Origin: an uncultured Alphaproteobacteria bacterium
Lineage (GTDB): Bacteria > Pseudomonadota > Alphaproteobacteria > MPNO01 > UBA2964
DNA: 64,000 bases
Reading direction: 5' to 3'
Assembly: GCA_943787225.1 (NCBI GenBank)
Contig: CALSLP010000001.1
Coordinates: forward strand, 744,001 to 808,000
The notes under the pieces were generated by a model. The model saw only the letters and a list, made by a program, of their open reading frames with translations. It did not search any database and was not told where the DNA came from. Below are positions 43,149 through 52,350 of the stretch, piece after piece. Position 1 is the first letter of the stretch. Every line of letters starts with the position of its first letter. The position numbers and the translations under genes were made by a program.

Positions 43149-43346
43149 TCAAAGATAAGGCATATATTGACGCACGAGCTTGGCATCCTGCGGCGCCAGA
43201 GTCGTGGTGCCACGGGCTTTGCGGCGCATCTTATATGACTTTTCTTCAAGGCAATGGCGCTTATACGCAAAATTGCGTTTGACCTTGCCGGTACCGGTTT
43301 TGGAGAAGCGCTTCTTCGCGCTCGATTTGGTCTTCATCTTGGGCAT
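43149..43346 (-). CDS. rpmI: 50S ribosomal protein L35
   Basis: I use the ATG at 43346 ([21 protein letters not shown]), giving 65 residues, the standard L35 length. An in-frame ATG at 43382 would add 12 codons not found in L35. The end [10 protein letters not shown] is typical. It lies 230 bases downstream of infC and directly before rplT. Confidence 0.97.
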   Translation of the reverse strand: MPKMKTKSSAKKRFSKTGTGKVKRNFAYKRHCLEEKSYKMRRKARGTTTLAPQDAKLVRQYMPYL

Positions 43347-43531
43347 TTCCAATATCCTTATAATAGATCGGTTTTCGTTCAAACCGCCTCGGCATGCCCA
43401 TCATCCTGCAACATATGCGATGCGGATAATTAGCCGGACGATCTGTTCCTGCACAAATCCATACTCGAATCTGTTCAGGGCCGCGGTTTATAACGGTCCT
43501 GCGGCAATATTGCAAGTAGCTAGAACGGATA

Positions 43532-43555
43532 AAGGGCGAGCTGTTGCCCGCCCTT
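43532..43555 (-). terminator. Hairpin between infC and rpmI (possible attenuator)
   Basis: AAGGGCG at one side pairs with CGCCCTT across a 10-base loop, starting 22 bases after the infC stop. On the minus strand it is followed by TATCCG and not a T-run, so it is at best a weak terminator or an mRNA-processing stem-loop regulating expression of rpmI-rplT. Confidence 0.4.
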
Positions 43556-43576
43556 CAAATCAACTTAACGCGTCCC

Positions 43577-44116
43577 TTAGCGCGGGACGAGCACCATCAC
43601 CATTTGGCGACCTTCCATACGAGGGTATTGCTCTACCTTCGACTGCGCCTCGAGATCATCACGCACCCGGTTCAGCACGTTCATGCCGAGATCCTGATGG
43701 GCCATTTCACGGCCTCGGAAGCGCAAGGTAACCTTTACTTTGTCACCATCACCCAGAAACCGGTTCATCGCCCGCATTTTGACATCGTAATCATGCGAGT
43801 CGATGCCTGGGCGCATCTTGATCTCTTTGACCTCGATGGTTTTTTGTTTCTTACGGGCTTCCGCTTTGCGTTTCTGATCTTCGTATTTCAGCTTGCCGTA
43901 ATCGAGCATTTTGCAGACCGGCGGGCTGGCATTGGAGGCCATCTCTACGAGGTCGAGACCTTCCGCTGCGGCTTTTGCAATGGCTTCGGCCGTTGGCACC
44001 ACGCCAAGAACTTCGCCATCCGGGGCAACAAGCCGCACTTCAGGCACTTCGATCATCTCGTTGATGCGCCGCGTATCCTTCTGGGGTTGCGGCTGCTGGT
44101 AAGGTCGTCTTGCGAT
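43577..44116 (-). CDS. infC: Translation initiation factor IF-3 with AUC start codon
   Basis: IF-3 keeps the 30S subunit free and proofreads start codons. ATG at 44056 would give only [14 protein letters not shown], missing the family N-terminus. Reading upstream in frame gives [20 protein letters not shown] before it, which includes the conserved RRINE. The first codon fitting an initiation site is ATC at 44116, with GGAG 8 bases before it. No ATG, GTG or TTG is available there. This gives 179 residues, matching E. coli IF-3 (180). A rare start codon is the known means of infC autoregulation. Other motifs: [23 protein letters not shown] and [17 protein letters not shown]. Confidence 0.9.
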   Translation of the reverse strand: MARRPYQQPQPQKDTRRINEMIEVPEVRLVAPDGEVLGVVPTAEAIAKAAAEGLDLVEMASNASPPVCKMLDYGKLKYEDQKRKAEARKKQKTIEVKEIKMRPGIDSHDYDVKMRAMNRFLGDGDKVKVTLRFRGREMAHQDLGMNVLNRVRDDLEAQSKVEQYPRMEGRQMVMVLVPR

Positions 44117-44166
44117 GGGCGTATCTCCTTCAATTATGGGTCCGCCGACCCTGAATACCTGCCGGA

Positions 44167-46140
44167 TTAACCGGCGGGCGGTGCGGATTCCTCGGTGAGT
44201 CTAGCAACCGCTTCGGTCAAGGCAAGGATTTCCTGATCCTTGCCCCCGAGGCGGCGAATGGCAACCGTACGCTCTTCCAGCTCCTTGGCACCGACCACAA
44301 ATATGGCCGGCACTTTGGCTAGGCTGTGTTCGCGTATCTTATAATTAATTTTCTCATTGCGCGCGTCGAGTTCAGCACGCAATCCGGCAGCGCGAAGCAT
44401 TGCAACAACCTCTGCGCCATATTCATCGGCCGCGCTGGTGATCGTCGCGACGTTAATTTGCACCGGCGCCAACCAAAGAGGCATCCGCCCGGCATAGTTT
44501 TCAATCAAAATGCCGATAAACCGCTCAAATGAGCCGAGAATAGCCCGATGCAGCATCACCGGACGGTGTTTTTGGCCATCATCGGCGACGAACTCCGCAT
44601 CCAGTCGTTCTGGCAGGACAAAATCGACCTGCAACGTGCCACATTGCCAGTCACGACCAATCGCGTCGCGCAATACAAACTCAAGCTTGGGACCGTAAAA
44701 CGCGCCCTCGCCAGGGTTGAGGGTGTATTCCAGCCCGGCAGCATCAACCGCCGCTTTCAGGGCGCCCTCGGCCTTGTCCCAGACGCTGTCTTCCCCGGCC
44801 CGCACTTCAGGCCGATCAGAAAACTTGACCACAACTTCGGTAAAGCCGAAATCAGCATAAATCTTCAACAGCAGGTCACAGAATTCTTTGGTTTCCGCCG
44901 TCACCTGATCTTCTGTGCAGAAAATATGGGCATCATCCTGGGTAAACGCCCGTACCCGCATTAAACCATGCAACGCGCCGGACGGTTCATAGCGATGGCA
45001 GGAACCGAACTCCGCCATCCGCAAGGGCAGATCACGATAGCTTTTAATGCCCTGGCGGAAAATCTGAACATGACCGGGGCAGTTCATCGGCTTGACGGCC
45101 AATGTCCGCTCGTCCTCGGTATCCGCCGTGAACATATGTTCGCGGAATTTTTCCCAGTGACCGGATTTTTCCCATAACGCCCGATCAAACAATGTCGGGG
45201 TTTTGACCTCTTGATAGCCCGCTTCATCGAGGCGCGCGCGCATATAATCTTCAATCGCGCGATACAGCGTCCAACCCTTGGGGTGCCAGAAAGCGGAACC
45301 AACGGCCTCTTCCTGGAAATGGAATAAATCCATCTCGCGTCCCAGGCGACGATGATCGCGTTTCTCCGCTTCTTCGAGCTGATGCAGATAGACGCGCAGT
45401 TCCTTGGGGTCCCGCCAGGCGGTGCCATAAATCCGCTGCAGCACCGCGTTGCGAGAATCACCGCGCCAATAAGCACCGGCGAGTTTTAAAAGCTTAAAGC
45501 CTTTTCCGACATGGCCAGTAGACGGCAAATGCGGCCCACGGCACAGGTCGAACCAGTCGCCCTGATGATACACCGACACATCTTCTTCGGCGGGCAGGCC
45601 CTCAATCAGCTGCGCCTTATACTTCTCACCCATGGACGAGAATTTTTCCATCGCCTCGTCGCGATCCCAAACTTCGCGCACAAACGGCTCATCGGCCGCA
45701 ATGATCTCCGCCATACAGGCTTCAATCTTTTCCAAATCTTCCGGGGTAAATGGTTCTTCGCGGGCAAAGTCATAATAAAAACCATGCTCGATCGAAGGTC
45801 CGATGGTGACCTGCGTACCGGGGTAGAGCTTCTGAACGGCCTGCGCCATAACATGCGCCGCATCATGACGGATCAGCTCCAGCGCATGCTCATCTTTTCG
45901 TGTGACGATACTGATGTCGCAATCAGCCTCGATGAGACGAGCGAGATCACGGACCTCGCCGTCAATCACAACCGCGATGGCAGCCTTCGCCAGGCCAGGG
46001 CCTATGTCAGCTGCCAAATCGGCACCAGAAACCGGTCCATCAAATTTACGGACGCTACCGTCTGGCAGGGTAAGTGAGACGCCTTCTCCCGACGCGCCGG
46101 CGGCACGCGGAGCCTCTGCGCTGTCATTCGCAGTGCTCAT
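44167..46140 (-). CDS. thrS: Threonine--tRNA ligase
   Basis: The 657-residue protein has a TGS domain at the N-terminus ([25 protein letters not shown]), the editing domain with HxxxH ([11 protein letters not shown]), the class II catalytic core ([51 protein letters not shown]) and the anticodon-binding domain. The next gene, infC, starts 50 bases after its stop, as in E. coli. It heads the translation cluster. Confidence 0.98.
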   Translation of the reverse strand: MSTANDSAEAPRAAGASGEGVSLTLPDGSVRKFDGPVSGADLAADIGPGLAKAAIAVVIDGEVRDLARLIEADCDISIVTRKDEHALELIRHDAAHVMAQAVQKLYPGTQVTIGPSIEHGFYYDFAREEPFTPEDLEKIEACMAEIIAADEPFVREVWDRDEAMEKFSSMGEKYKAQLIEGLPAEEDVSVYHQGDWFDLCRGPHLPSTGHVGKGFKLLKLAGAYWRGDSRNAVLQRIYGTAWRDPKELRVYLHQLEEAEKRDHRRLGREMDLFHFQEEAVGSAFWHPKGWTLYRAIEDYMRARLDEAGYQEVKTPTLFDRALWEKSGHWEKFREHMFTADTEDERTLAVKPMNCPGHVQIFRQGIKSYRDLPLRMAEFGSCHRYEPSGALHGLMRVRAFTQDDAHIFCTEDQVTAETKEFCDLLLKIYADFGFTEVVVKFSDRPEVRAGEDSVWDKAEGALKAAVDAAGLEYTLNPGEGAFYGPKLEFVLRDAIGRDWQCGTLQVDFVLPERLDAEFVADDGQKHRPVMLHRAILGSFERFIGILIENYAGRMPLWLAPVQINVATITSAADEYGAEVVAMLRAAGLRAELDARNEKINYKIREHSLAKVPAIFVVGAKELEERTVAIRRLGGKDQEILALTEAVARLTEESAPPAG

Positions 46141-46229
46141 GAGAATCTTATCATTTGGCGTTCATTCAGGTGATCGCACCCATTATTAAAATACAAGATA
46201 TTCCACAGACAGACATAGCAAGCAGCCAT

Positions 46230-47165
46230 TTAACGCAATCTTAACGCTGCGGCAACTGATTCAACAGAAAGATCGGCAAGATTATCACGCTGCAGAACCT
46301 CGACTTCCGTTCCGCGCGGCGCGGTCAGGGAGGGATCAGAGGCAGCGGAAAACAGGACGACCGTGGGACAACCGGCGGCAGCCGCCATATGAATGGGTCC
46401 TGTATCATTTCCAACAGCCCCGGCGGCCTCCTGCGCGAGCACAGCGATATCCGCCAAATCGGTTTGGCCACACAGGTCTTTCGCAGACGGACAGGCAGAT
46501 ATTATTTCCTGCGCCAAGGACGCCTCAGCCCCTGACCCAAGGACAACCGGCTGCAAGCCCTGACCAGCCAGACTCTGCGCCAGGTCTGCATAATGCGCTG
46601 CGGGCCAGCGTTTGGCGAGCCGATGCGCCGCACCACCCGGCACCAACAACACAAAGTGTTCTTCAAGATCAAACCGGGCCGTATCCGCAGCAACCCAGGA
46701 CAGATCAGCCGGCGGGACCGACGGGATACCCGCCATCGCCAGCTGTTCATCCTGACGCTCAATCGAATGCATAAAATCGCGGTCGGGATTGGCATGCGGA
46801 TGCGAACAGCCGCGCGCGATACCGGACCATTCCGGTCGTCGTTGCGATCCAAATAATCTGAAATACCAGCCGCTGCGATCAGAGGTTTGCAAATCATAGA
46901 CGCGGCTAAAGTCGCCCTGTCGCAGACGCGATTTTAGATTCAACCAATCCGAGACCTGCAATAATGACGGCCTGGTGTCCGTCCAGATTTCGTCGAAATA
47001 TCCACTCGGTTCGAGAAAACCCTTAAAGGCCGGCGTCGTCAGGAGGATGATTCTGGCATCCGGGTGATGCTGCCGAATGGCCGCAAAGGGGCCAAGCGCC
47101 AGAACGATGTCGCCCAGCGCGCTGAGCTTTATGACCAGAATGTTTTGCTGCGGATCATCCACCAT
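46230..47165 (-). CDS. Glycosyltransferase family 9 (heptosyltransferase-like)
   Basis: The 311-residue protein has GT9 motifs: N-terminal ILVIKLSALGDIVLALGPFAAIRQHHPDA, mid-protein LLVPGGAAHRLAKRWPAAHYADLA, and C-terminal AVGNDTGPIHMAAAAGCPTVVLF. This family transfers heptose in lipopolysaccharide inner-core synthesis. It overlaps the preceding GT4 gene by 11 bases, and the pair is probably a small LPS/glycan operon. Confidence 0.9.
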   Translation of the reverse strand: MVDDPQQNILVIKLSALGDIVLALGPFAAIRQHHPDARIILLTTPAFKGFLEPSGYFDEIWTDTRPSLLQVSDWLNLKSRLRQGDFSRVYDLQTSDRSGWYFRLFGSQRRPEWSGIARGCSHPHANPDRDFMHSIERQDEQLAMAGIPSVPPADLSWVAADTARFDLEEHFVLLVPGGAAHRLAKRWPAAHYADLAQSLAGQGLQPVVLGSGAEASLAQEIISACPSAKDLCGQTDLADIAVLAQEAAGAVGNDTGPIHMAAAAGCPTVVLFSAASDPSLTAPRGTEVEVLQRDNLADLSVESVAAALRLR

Positions 47166-48363
47166 GACCAGGCTGGTCCGATAATAACTCCTGATAAACC
47201 GTCATGGTGCGCTCGCCCATCAAATCCTTGGTATAGTTCTCGCGGACATTGGCAATGCCCCGGCGCGCAATAACGTCCCGCGTATTGCTATCAATCGATA
47301 GAGCCTCGCGTATTACCTTGACCAAAGCACTGGCATCATCGGGTGGCACCAACCAGCCATTCTCGCCATGCGTTATGGTTTCGCGGGCAGCGCCATGATC
47401 CGTCGCAATAACCAGACGTCCCATTGCCTGCGCCTCAACAATCACCCGTCCAAACGCCTCCGCGTCGGTTGAAGCGGACACCACCAAATCAGCCAACATA
47501 AAGGCCGCCGGCATATCGCGGCAGTCCCCCGGCAAATGAACCACCGATTCCAGACCGAGACGGACAATGTCTGCCTGTAATTCTTTGACATAAGCCTCGC
47601 GGCCCTGATCACTGCCGACCATGATGCAGCGCAGACCCTCGCGATTCTCAAGACGGCTCAACGCCTCGAGCATAACCTTATGGCCCTTCCAGCGGGTCAG
47701 ACGGCCGGGCAACATCACAACTGTCGCGTCATCAGGGACCCGCCACGCTTCAGAAAGTTGAATGACTCGCTCCGGGCTGACGGCGGCAGGATTAAATAAT
47801 TTGATATCCGCACCACGCGGCACGACCCGCACCTTGTCAGCTGGCACGCCATAGCGGTCACAGATCTGGTCACCGATAAACTGTGATATCGCGATAACCA
47901 GATCACCGCGGGCCATCACAGAGTTATAGAATTTCTTGGGCGGGTTCCCGGCATTGTAATTGCCGTGAAACGTCGTGATAAACTTCACGCCGGTTTTCCG
48001 GGCCGCACCGAGCGCACTCCACGCCGGCATCCGACTCCGCGCATGCAGGATATCGACCTCATGTTCCTTAATCAGCCGGACCAAACGGCTAATATTGCGG
48101 TAGGCGGTTATCGGGTTCTTGCTATCGGCCGGAAACTGAATATGCAATCCCCCGGCGCGTTCAACCTCATGCATCATCGGCCCGCCGCTCGACACAACAA
48201 TGGCGCGCCAGCCTGCGGCGGTCAGCGCCTGCGTGACATCAATCGCGCCACGCTCGACGCCGCCAGTGACCAGCGATGGCAAAATTTGCATAACGACAGG
48301 GGACTCTTTGTTAGAAGATATCCCGGTGCTAGATTGAGGTGTGGCAGACTCCATATCCTTCAC
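47155..48363 (-). CDS. Glycosyltransferase family 4
   Basis: This GT-B enzyme of 402 residues has N-terminal MQILPSLVTGGVERGAIDVTQAL (nucleotide-sugar side of family 4), VRVVPRGADIKLFNPAAV, MLPGRLTRWKGHKVMLEALSRL, ASTDAEAFGRVIVEAQAMGRLVIATDHGAARE with the conserved EAFGRVIVEA, and GENGWLVPPDD. It probably adds a sugar in LPS core or another surface glycan. Start ATG 48363; ATG 48354 also possible. It is divergent from the hydrolase gene at 48390. Confidence 0.9.
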   Translation of the reverse strand: MKDMESATPQSSTGISSNKESPVVMQILPSLVTGGVERGAIDVTQALTAAGWRAIVVSSGGPMMHEVERAGGLHIQFPADSKNPITAYRNISRLVRLIKEHEVDILHARSRMPAWSALGAARKTGVKFITTFHGNYNAGNPPKKFYNSVMARGDLVIAISQFIGDQICDRYGVPADKVRVVPRGADIKLFNPAAVSPERVIQLSEAWRVPDDATVVMLPGRLTRWKGHKVMLEALSRLENREGLRCIMVGSDQGREAYVKELQADIVRLGLESVVHLPGDCRDMPAAFMLADLVVSASTDAEAFGRVIVEAQAMGRLVIATDHGAARETITHGENGWLVPPDDASALVKVIREALSIDSNTRDVIARRGIANVRENYTKDLMGERTMTVYQELLSDQPGHGG

Positions 48364-48389
48364 TTACCGCCGGACCAGTAGGGCACGCA

Positions 48390-49154
48390 ATGGCAAATAC
48401 TCCAAAAATGTTTACACGCGACAATGGCGCAGCGATTGCCTATCACAAATCGGAAGGGGATGGACCCAGCAATAGACCCGGCGTCGTCTTTCTCGGCGGC
48501 TTTATGTCGGACATGGAGGGCACCAAGGCAGTGGCCCTCGAAGCGCATTGTCAGCAACAGGGACGCGCCTATTTACGGTTCGATTATCAAGGCCATGGCC
48601 AGTCTTCGGGAGAATTCACTGAGGGAACAATTGGCCAATGGTCGGATGACGCTATCGACGTTCTCGACGCCCTCACGGAAGGCCCGCAAATACTCGTCGG
48701 GTCCTCAATGGGCGGCTGGATCATGCTGCTCGCCGCCCTCTCCCGACCAGAGCGTGTCGCCGGGTTGGTGGGTATTGCCGCCGCACCCGATTTCACCGAA
48801 GCGCTGATGTGGAAAGGCTTTTCCAGCGAGATTCGCGAAACGCTGCAACGAGACAGGGTCTATTACGCGCCGTCAGAATATGCCGACCAGCCCTATGCCA
48901 TTACGATGGAATTGATCGAAGACGGCCGGACCCAACTGTTACTCGACAAGGCAATCGATTTTGACGGCCCAGTTCATCTATTCCAGGGCATCGTTGATGA
49001 CGCCGTGCCATGGGAACACGCGCTGACAATTTCACGCCAACTGACGAGCAATAATGTGACCACCACGCTGATCAAGGACGGTGATCATCGCCTGTCGCGA
49101 GAAGAAGACCTGTCAAAGATATTTGCGGCGGTCGACCGGTTGACCAGCCACTAA
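48390..49154 (+). CDS. Alpha/beta hydrolase
   Basis: With the start at ATG 48390 (MANTPKMFTRDNGAAIAYHK) the protein has 254 residues. It shows an alpha/beta-hydrolase fold with nucleophile elbow GSSMGG (ILVGSSMGGWIMLLAALSR), YQGHGQSSG near residue 66, a later DDAVPWEHAL acid region and a C-terminal DGDHRLSREED histidine. The frame is open upstream, but that part overlaps the divergent GT4 start. Substrate unknown. It is convergent with the SDR gene, overlapping by four bases. Confidence 0.88.
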   Translation: MANTPKMFTRDNGAAIAYHKSEGDGPSNRPGVVFLGGFMSDMEGTKAVALEAHCQQQGRAYLRFDYQGHGQSSGEFTEGTIGQWSDDAIDVLDALTEGPQILVGSSMGGWIMLLAALSRPERVAGLVGIAAAPDFTEALMWKGFSSEIRETLQRDRVYYAPSEYADQPYAITMELIEDGRTQLLLDKAIDFDGPVHLFQGIVDDAVPWEHALTISRQLTSNNVTTTLIKDGDHRLSREEDLSKIFAAVDRLTSH

Positions 49155-50020
49155 TCAGCACTCTCCGCCAAAATCGCCTCAAGCCCGGCGCGGTAATCCG
49201 GATAGGCCAGTGTCACCCCAAGCGCCGATTTAATGAGCTGGTTATCGATCCGTCGGTTATCGGCATAGAAACTGCGTGCCATCTCGCTAAGCCCGGCACC
49301 ATCAAACGGCATGGCGGGGGGTGGTTCGACACCCAGTAACTCCGCGGCATACTCGATCACGTCGGAACTCATCGCTGGCTCGTCATCACACACATTGTAG
49401 ATCGAGCCCGGACGGGCCCGCGCGATTGATGCTTCGAGGACTGTGACGATGTCATCAACATGAATCCGTGAGAACAGATGGCCTGGCTTTAGAATACGTC
49501 TCGCCCGGCCGGATCGGAGCTGGTCGACGGCGCTACGTCCGGGACCATAGATACCCGCCAGCCGAAAGACATGAACTGGCAGGTCGATGGTCGACACATT
49601 GTTAAGCCAAGACTCTTCCGACTCAATCCGTCTGATGCCGCGCGCTGTCGTCGCCCGCAAGGGAGCGTTTTCATCAACAAGCTTACCACCAGTATCGCCA
49701 TAGACACTGGTCGCCGATAGATAGCCGATCCATTGAAGGGAATTCATTGCCGCCAGATCATCGCGATGTAAATTAAGCACGGGGTCACCGGCTTCACCCG
49801 GTGGCGCCGACAGCAAAATATGGGTGGCCTTCTGCAGCGGGTTCAAATCGGCAAGCAATGAGGTTCCATCGAATGTCTGGCAATCAATGCCCTCAGCCAT
49901 TAACGCCGCGCATTTTTCTGCGCTACGCGCCGTTGCCGAAACCGACCAGCCCGCCGCGTGCAATTTCGACGCCAAACGCCGCGCGGTGAATCCAAAACCA
50001 AAGCAGAAAAGATGAGACAT
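49151..50020 (-). CDS. NAD(P)-dependent epimerase/reductase of the SDR family (YeeZ-like)
   Basis: The 289-residue protein is a Rossmann-fold extended SDR. The N-terminal glycine motif is modified to FCFGFGFTARRLASKL, close to the YeeZ-type atypical SDRs. It contains WIGYLSATSVYGDTGGKLVDE (catalytic Y region), GPGRSAVDQLRSG and RIHVDDIVTVLEASI. Its substrate is unknown. It is convergent with the hydrolase and divergent from the TPR gene at 50085. Confidence 0.85.
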   Translation of the reverse strand: MSHLFCFGFGFTARRLASKLHAAGWSVSATARSAEKCAALMAEGIDCQTFDGTSLLADLNPLQKATHILLSAPPGEAGDPVLNLHRDDLAAMNSLQWIGYLSATSVYGDTGGKLVDENAPLRATTARGIRRIESEESWLNNVSTIDLPVHVFRLAGIYGPGRSAVDQLRSGRARRILKPGHLFSRIHVDDIVTVLEASIARARPGSIYNVCDDEPAMSSDVIEYAAELLGVEPPPAMPFDGAGLSEMARSFYADNRRIDNQLIKSALGVTLAYPDYRAGLEAILAESAD

Positions 50021-50084
50021 GATCGTATCAGGGGCCTATATCGATAGAACGACTTATATTCTTCCACTGTAACGGTTTGCGCCG

Positions 50085-50876
50085 ATGGCAAACAGCACCC
50101 AGCGAACGATAATGCTTCTCAGCGTAATTTTGTTGGCTGGCGCCGTCACGTCACCGGCGAGCCATGCCCAAAGCAGGCACATCCTGACACCCAAGAGTAC
50201 CGCGGCACGGGAATATGCCGCCTGCATGGCGATCGCGCGATCCAATCCCAAGGCCGCTCATGAATCGGCGCTTGCCTGGCGTAAAAAGGGCGGCGGCGAT
50301 GCGGCGATCCATTGCATTGCCGTCGCGCTGCTCGGCATGGGGCAGTACAGCCAGGCCGCGCGGATGATGGAAGAGCTTGCCGATCAGCCAAACCCCGGGC
50401 GTTCCGACCTGCGCGCCGGGCTTTACGGCCAATCTGCCAATGCCTGGAATATCGCCGGTCGGCCACAAACCGCCGTCAGGTTGCTGACCAAAGCGATCAC
50501 ATTACAGCCCGAAAATCTTGATCTCCTGATTGATCGCAGCATCGCCCATGCCGGGCTCGGGCAATACTGGCAATCGCTCGATGATCTCAACGTCGTCGTT
50601 ACAAAAGAGCCGGATAATGTCGACGCTCTGATCTTTCGGGCCAGCGCCTGGCGTAAAGTCGGCACGCTCGATCTCGCCGAACAGGACATCATCACAGCCC
50701 TAGCACTCAAGCCTGACGATCCCGACGGGCTACTAGAACGCGGGCTGATCCGTAAAACCCAGGGCGCGATTACCGCCGCCCGCAAAGATTGGCTCAGGGT
50801 GCTGGAAATCTCTGTCAAAGGCCCCCTGACCGAAGCCGCACAACGCAATCTCGAGACAATCGACGTCAGGCAGTAG
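50085..50876 (+). CDS. Secreted TPR-repeat protein
   Basis: The 263-residue protein has a signal peptide (MANSTQRTIMLLSVILLAGAVTSPASHAQS) and then four to five TPR-like helical pairs (AVRLLTKAITLQPENLDLLIDRSIAHAGLG, SLDDLNVVVTKEPDNVDALIFRASAW, AEQDIITALALKPDDPDGLLERGLI). It probably acts as a periplasmic protein-interaction module. Start ATG 50085. No operon partner. Confidence 0.85.
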   Translation: MANSTQRTIMLLSVILLAGAVTSPASHAQSRHILTPKSTAAREYAACMAIARSNPKAAHESALAWRKKGGGDAAIHCIAVALLGMGQYSQAARMMEELADQPNPGRSDLRAGLYGQSANAWNIAGRPQTAVRLLTKAITLQPENLDLLIDRSIAHAGLGQYWQSLDDLNVVVTKEPDNVDALIFRASAWRKVGTLDLAEQDIITALALKPDDPDGLLERGLIRKTQGAITAARKDWLRVLEISVKGPLTEAAQRNLETIDVRQ

Positions 50877-50905
50877 CGCCTGCCTGCATCCGCTGCCGTC
50901 GGTGA

Positions 50906-52201
50906 TTATTTTTCCTGGCGTAAACTGACTTCGCGTTGCGGGAACGGAATCTGGATGCCGTTCTCCTTGAGGGCCGTCCAGATCATCAAGAGGAGATCGG
51001 CGCCAACGCGGTTCGGACCATCATCAATACCCTCCATCCAGAACTCCACGAGGATTTCAATGCCGGAATCGGCGAACTTGGAAATTTCCGCGTCGGGGCG
51101 GAGCTCAATCGGCAATTCATCGCCGCTCAAAACCTGAGGGTGACTGGCAATGACTTCCCGCAGGATTGGGAACATTTTTTCAAGGTCGGTTTTATAGGCG
51201 ACCTGAAAATTGATCGGATAGCGCTGCAGCTTGTTATCGTGGGTCCAGTTGGTGAACGTCGTCGTAATAAACTTCTCATTCGGCACCATGATGTCTTTAC
51301 CGTCAAAGGTCTCGAGCGTTGCTGAACGCATGTTCAGCTCCCGCAACATACCTTTACGGCCGTCTTCCAGCTGGATGTAATCTCCAATCGCGATGCTGCG
51401 ATCCAGCAGGATGATGATCCCAGAGATAAAGTTTGACGCGATCTGCTGCAGACCAAAGCCAAGCCCTACACCCAGCGCACCGCCAAAGACCGCCAAGGCC
51501 GTCAGATCGACTCCCATCACATTCAGCAATAGCAGGAAGATCACGACAAACAGGCCGATCTCAAACAGTTTGGCGATGACTTCACGGGTCCCGAGTTCGA
51601 GACTTTCCTGAGAACGGATGACGCGTTTCCCGGTGACGTTGGATAATCGGCCAAACCAGAACAAAACAAAGCCAAACAGGAGTGTGCGTATCACCGCATA
51701 AAGACTGACCTCAATGTTCCCAATTTTAACGGTCATACCTTCCAGATGCAGGATGACATCGTCCAGCCAACCCACACTGTATAACAGCGCTATCGGGACC
51801 CCGACCCATTTGAGAAGGGCGATTAACGTCTCATTCTTCAAAAAATGCTTGGCAAGGCTATAGGCGACAAAAATGAACACCAGCCCCTGCGCGGCCTTAA
51901 CCAACCACCCTTTGCCAATAACGTCCGTGCTAATGGCGACGGCGATGCCGAGAGCAATGGCGAAGGAAACTGGTAAAACGAGCACGGCTGAGCGATGCAG
52001 GGCTGACCTCAGATCGAGGAGCACACCCGCTTCCGGCGGGTCCCGGAAGACGCTTACGCGTTTCACAATGGCGGCCGCCATGATCCAACCGAGAAAAAGC
52101 GCCAGAATCACAACGCCAATCTGGAGATAAAACTCGGGGCTGGAAAACTCCAGTTTTGTCCCCCGCCATATCATCTCTAACTGATCAATCAACCAAGTCA
52201 T
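50906..52201 (-). CDS. Mechanosensitive channel of the MscS family
   Basis: The 431-residue protein has about five N-terminal membrane helices, the MscS pore region (GVDLTALAVFGGALGVGLGFGLQQIASNFISG), the beta domain (RSIAIGDYIQLEDGRKGMLRELNMRSATLETFDGKDIMVPNEKF) and a C-terminal cytosolic domain ending in GIQIPFPQREVSL. It opens under membrane tension to relieve osmotic stress. It is longer than E. coli MscS, of the mid-size MscS-like type. Isolated gene. Confidence 0.92.
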   Translation of the reverse strand: MTWLIDQLEMIWRGTKLEFSSPEFYLQIGVVILALFLGWIMAAAIVKRVSVFRDPPEAGVLLDLRSALHRSAVLVLPVSFAIALGIAVAISTDVIGKGWLVKAAQGLVFIFVAYSLAKHFLKNETLIALLKWVGVPIALLYSVGWLDDVILHLEGMTVKIGNIEVSLYAVIRTLLFGFVLFWFGRLSNVTGKRVIRSQESLELGTREVIAKLFEIGLFVVIFLLLLNVMGVDLTALAVFGGALGVGLGFGLQQIASNFISGIIILLDRSIAIGDYIQLEDGRKGMLRELNMRSATLETFDGKDIMVPNEKFITTTFTNWTHDNKLQRYPINFQVAYKTDLEKMFPILREVIASHPQVLSGDELPIELRPDAEISKFADSGIEILVEFWMEGIDDGPNRVGADLLLMIWTALKENGIQIPFPQREVSLRQEK

Positions 52202-52350
52202 TAGGTATGATCCCCCCCCTCTCTTGTGCTGTCTTCACTATAGCGCTCCGCCAGCAATAGCGATCCCAAAAAATGTCCACCCCTCATGTTGCATCTATAA
52301 TTAGGGCACCACGTTGACCCGGAGCCACAATATGCGCGACCATCCGCTCC

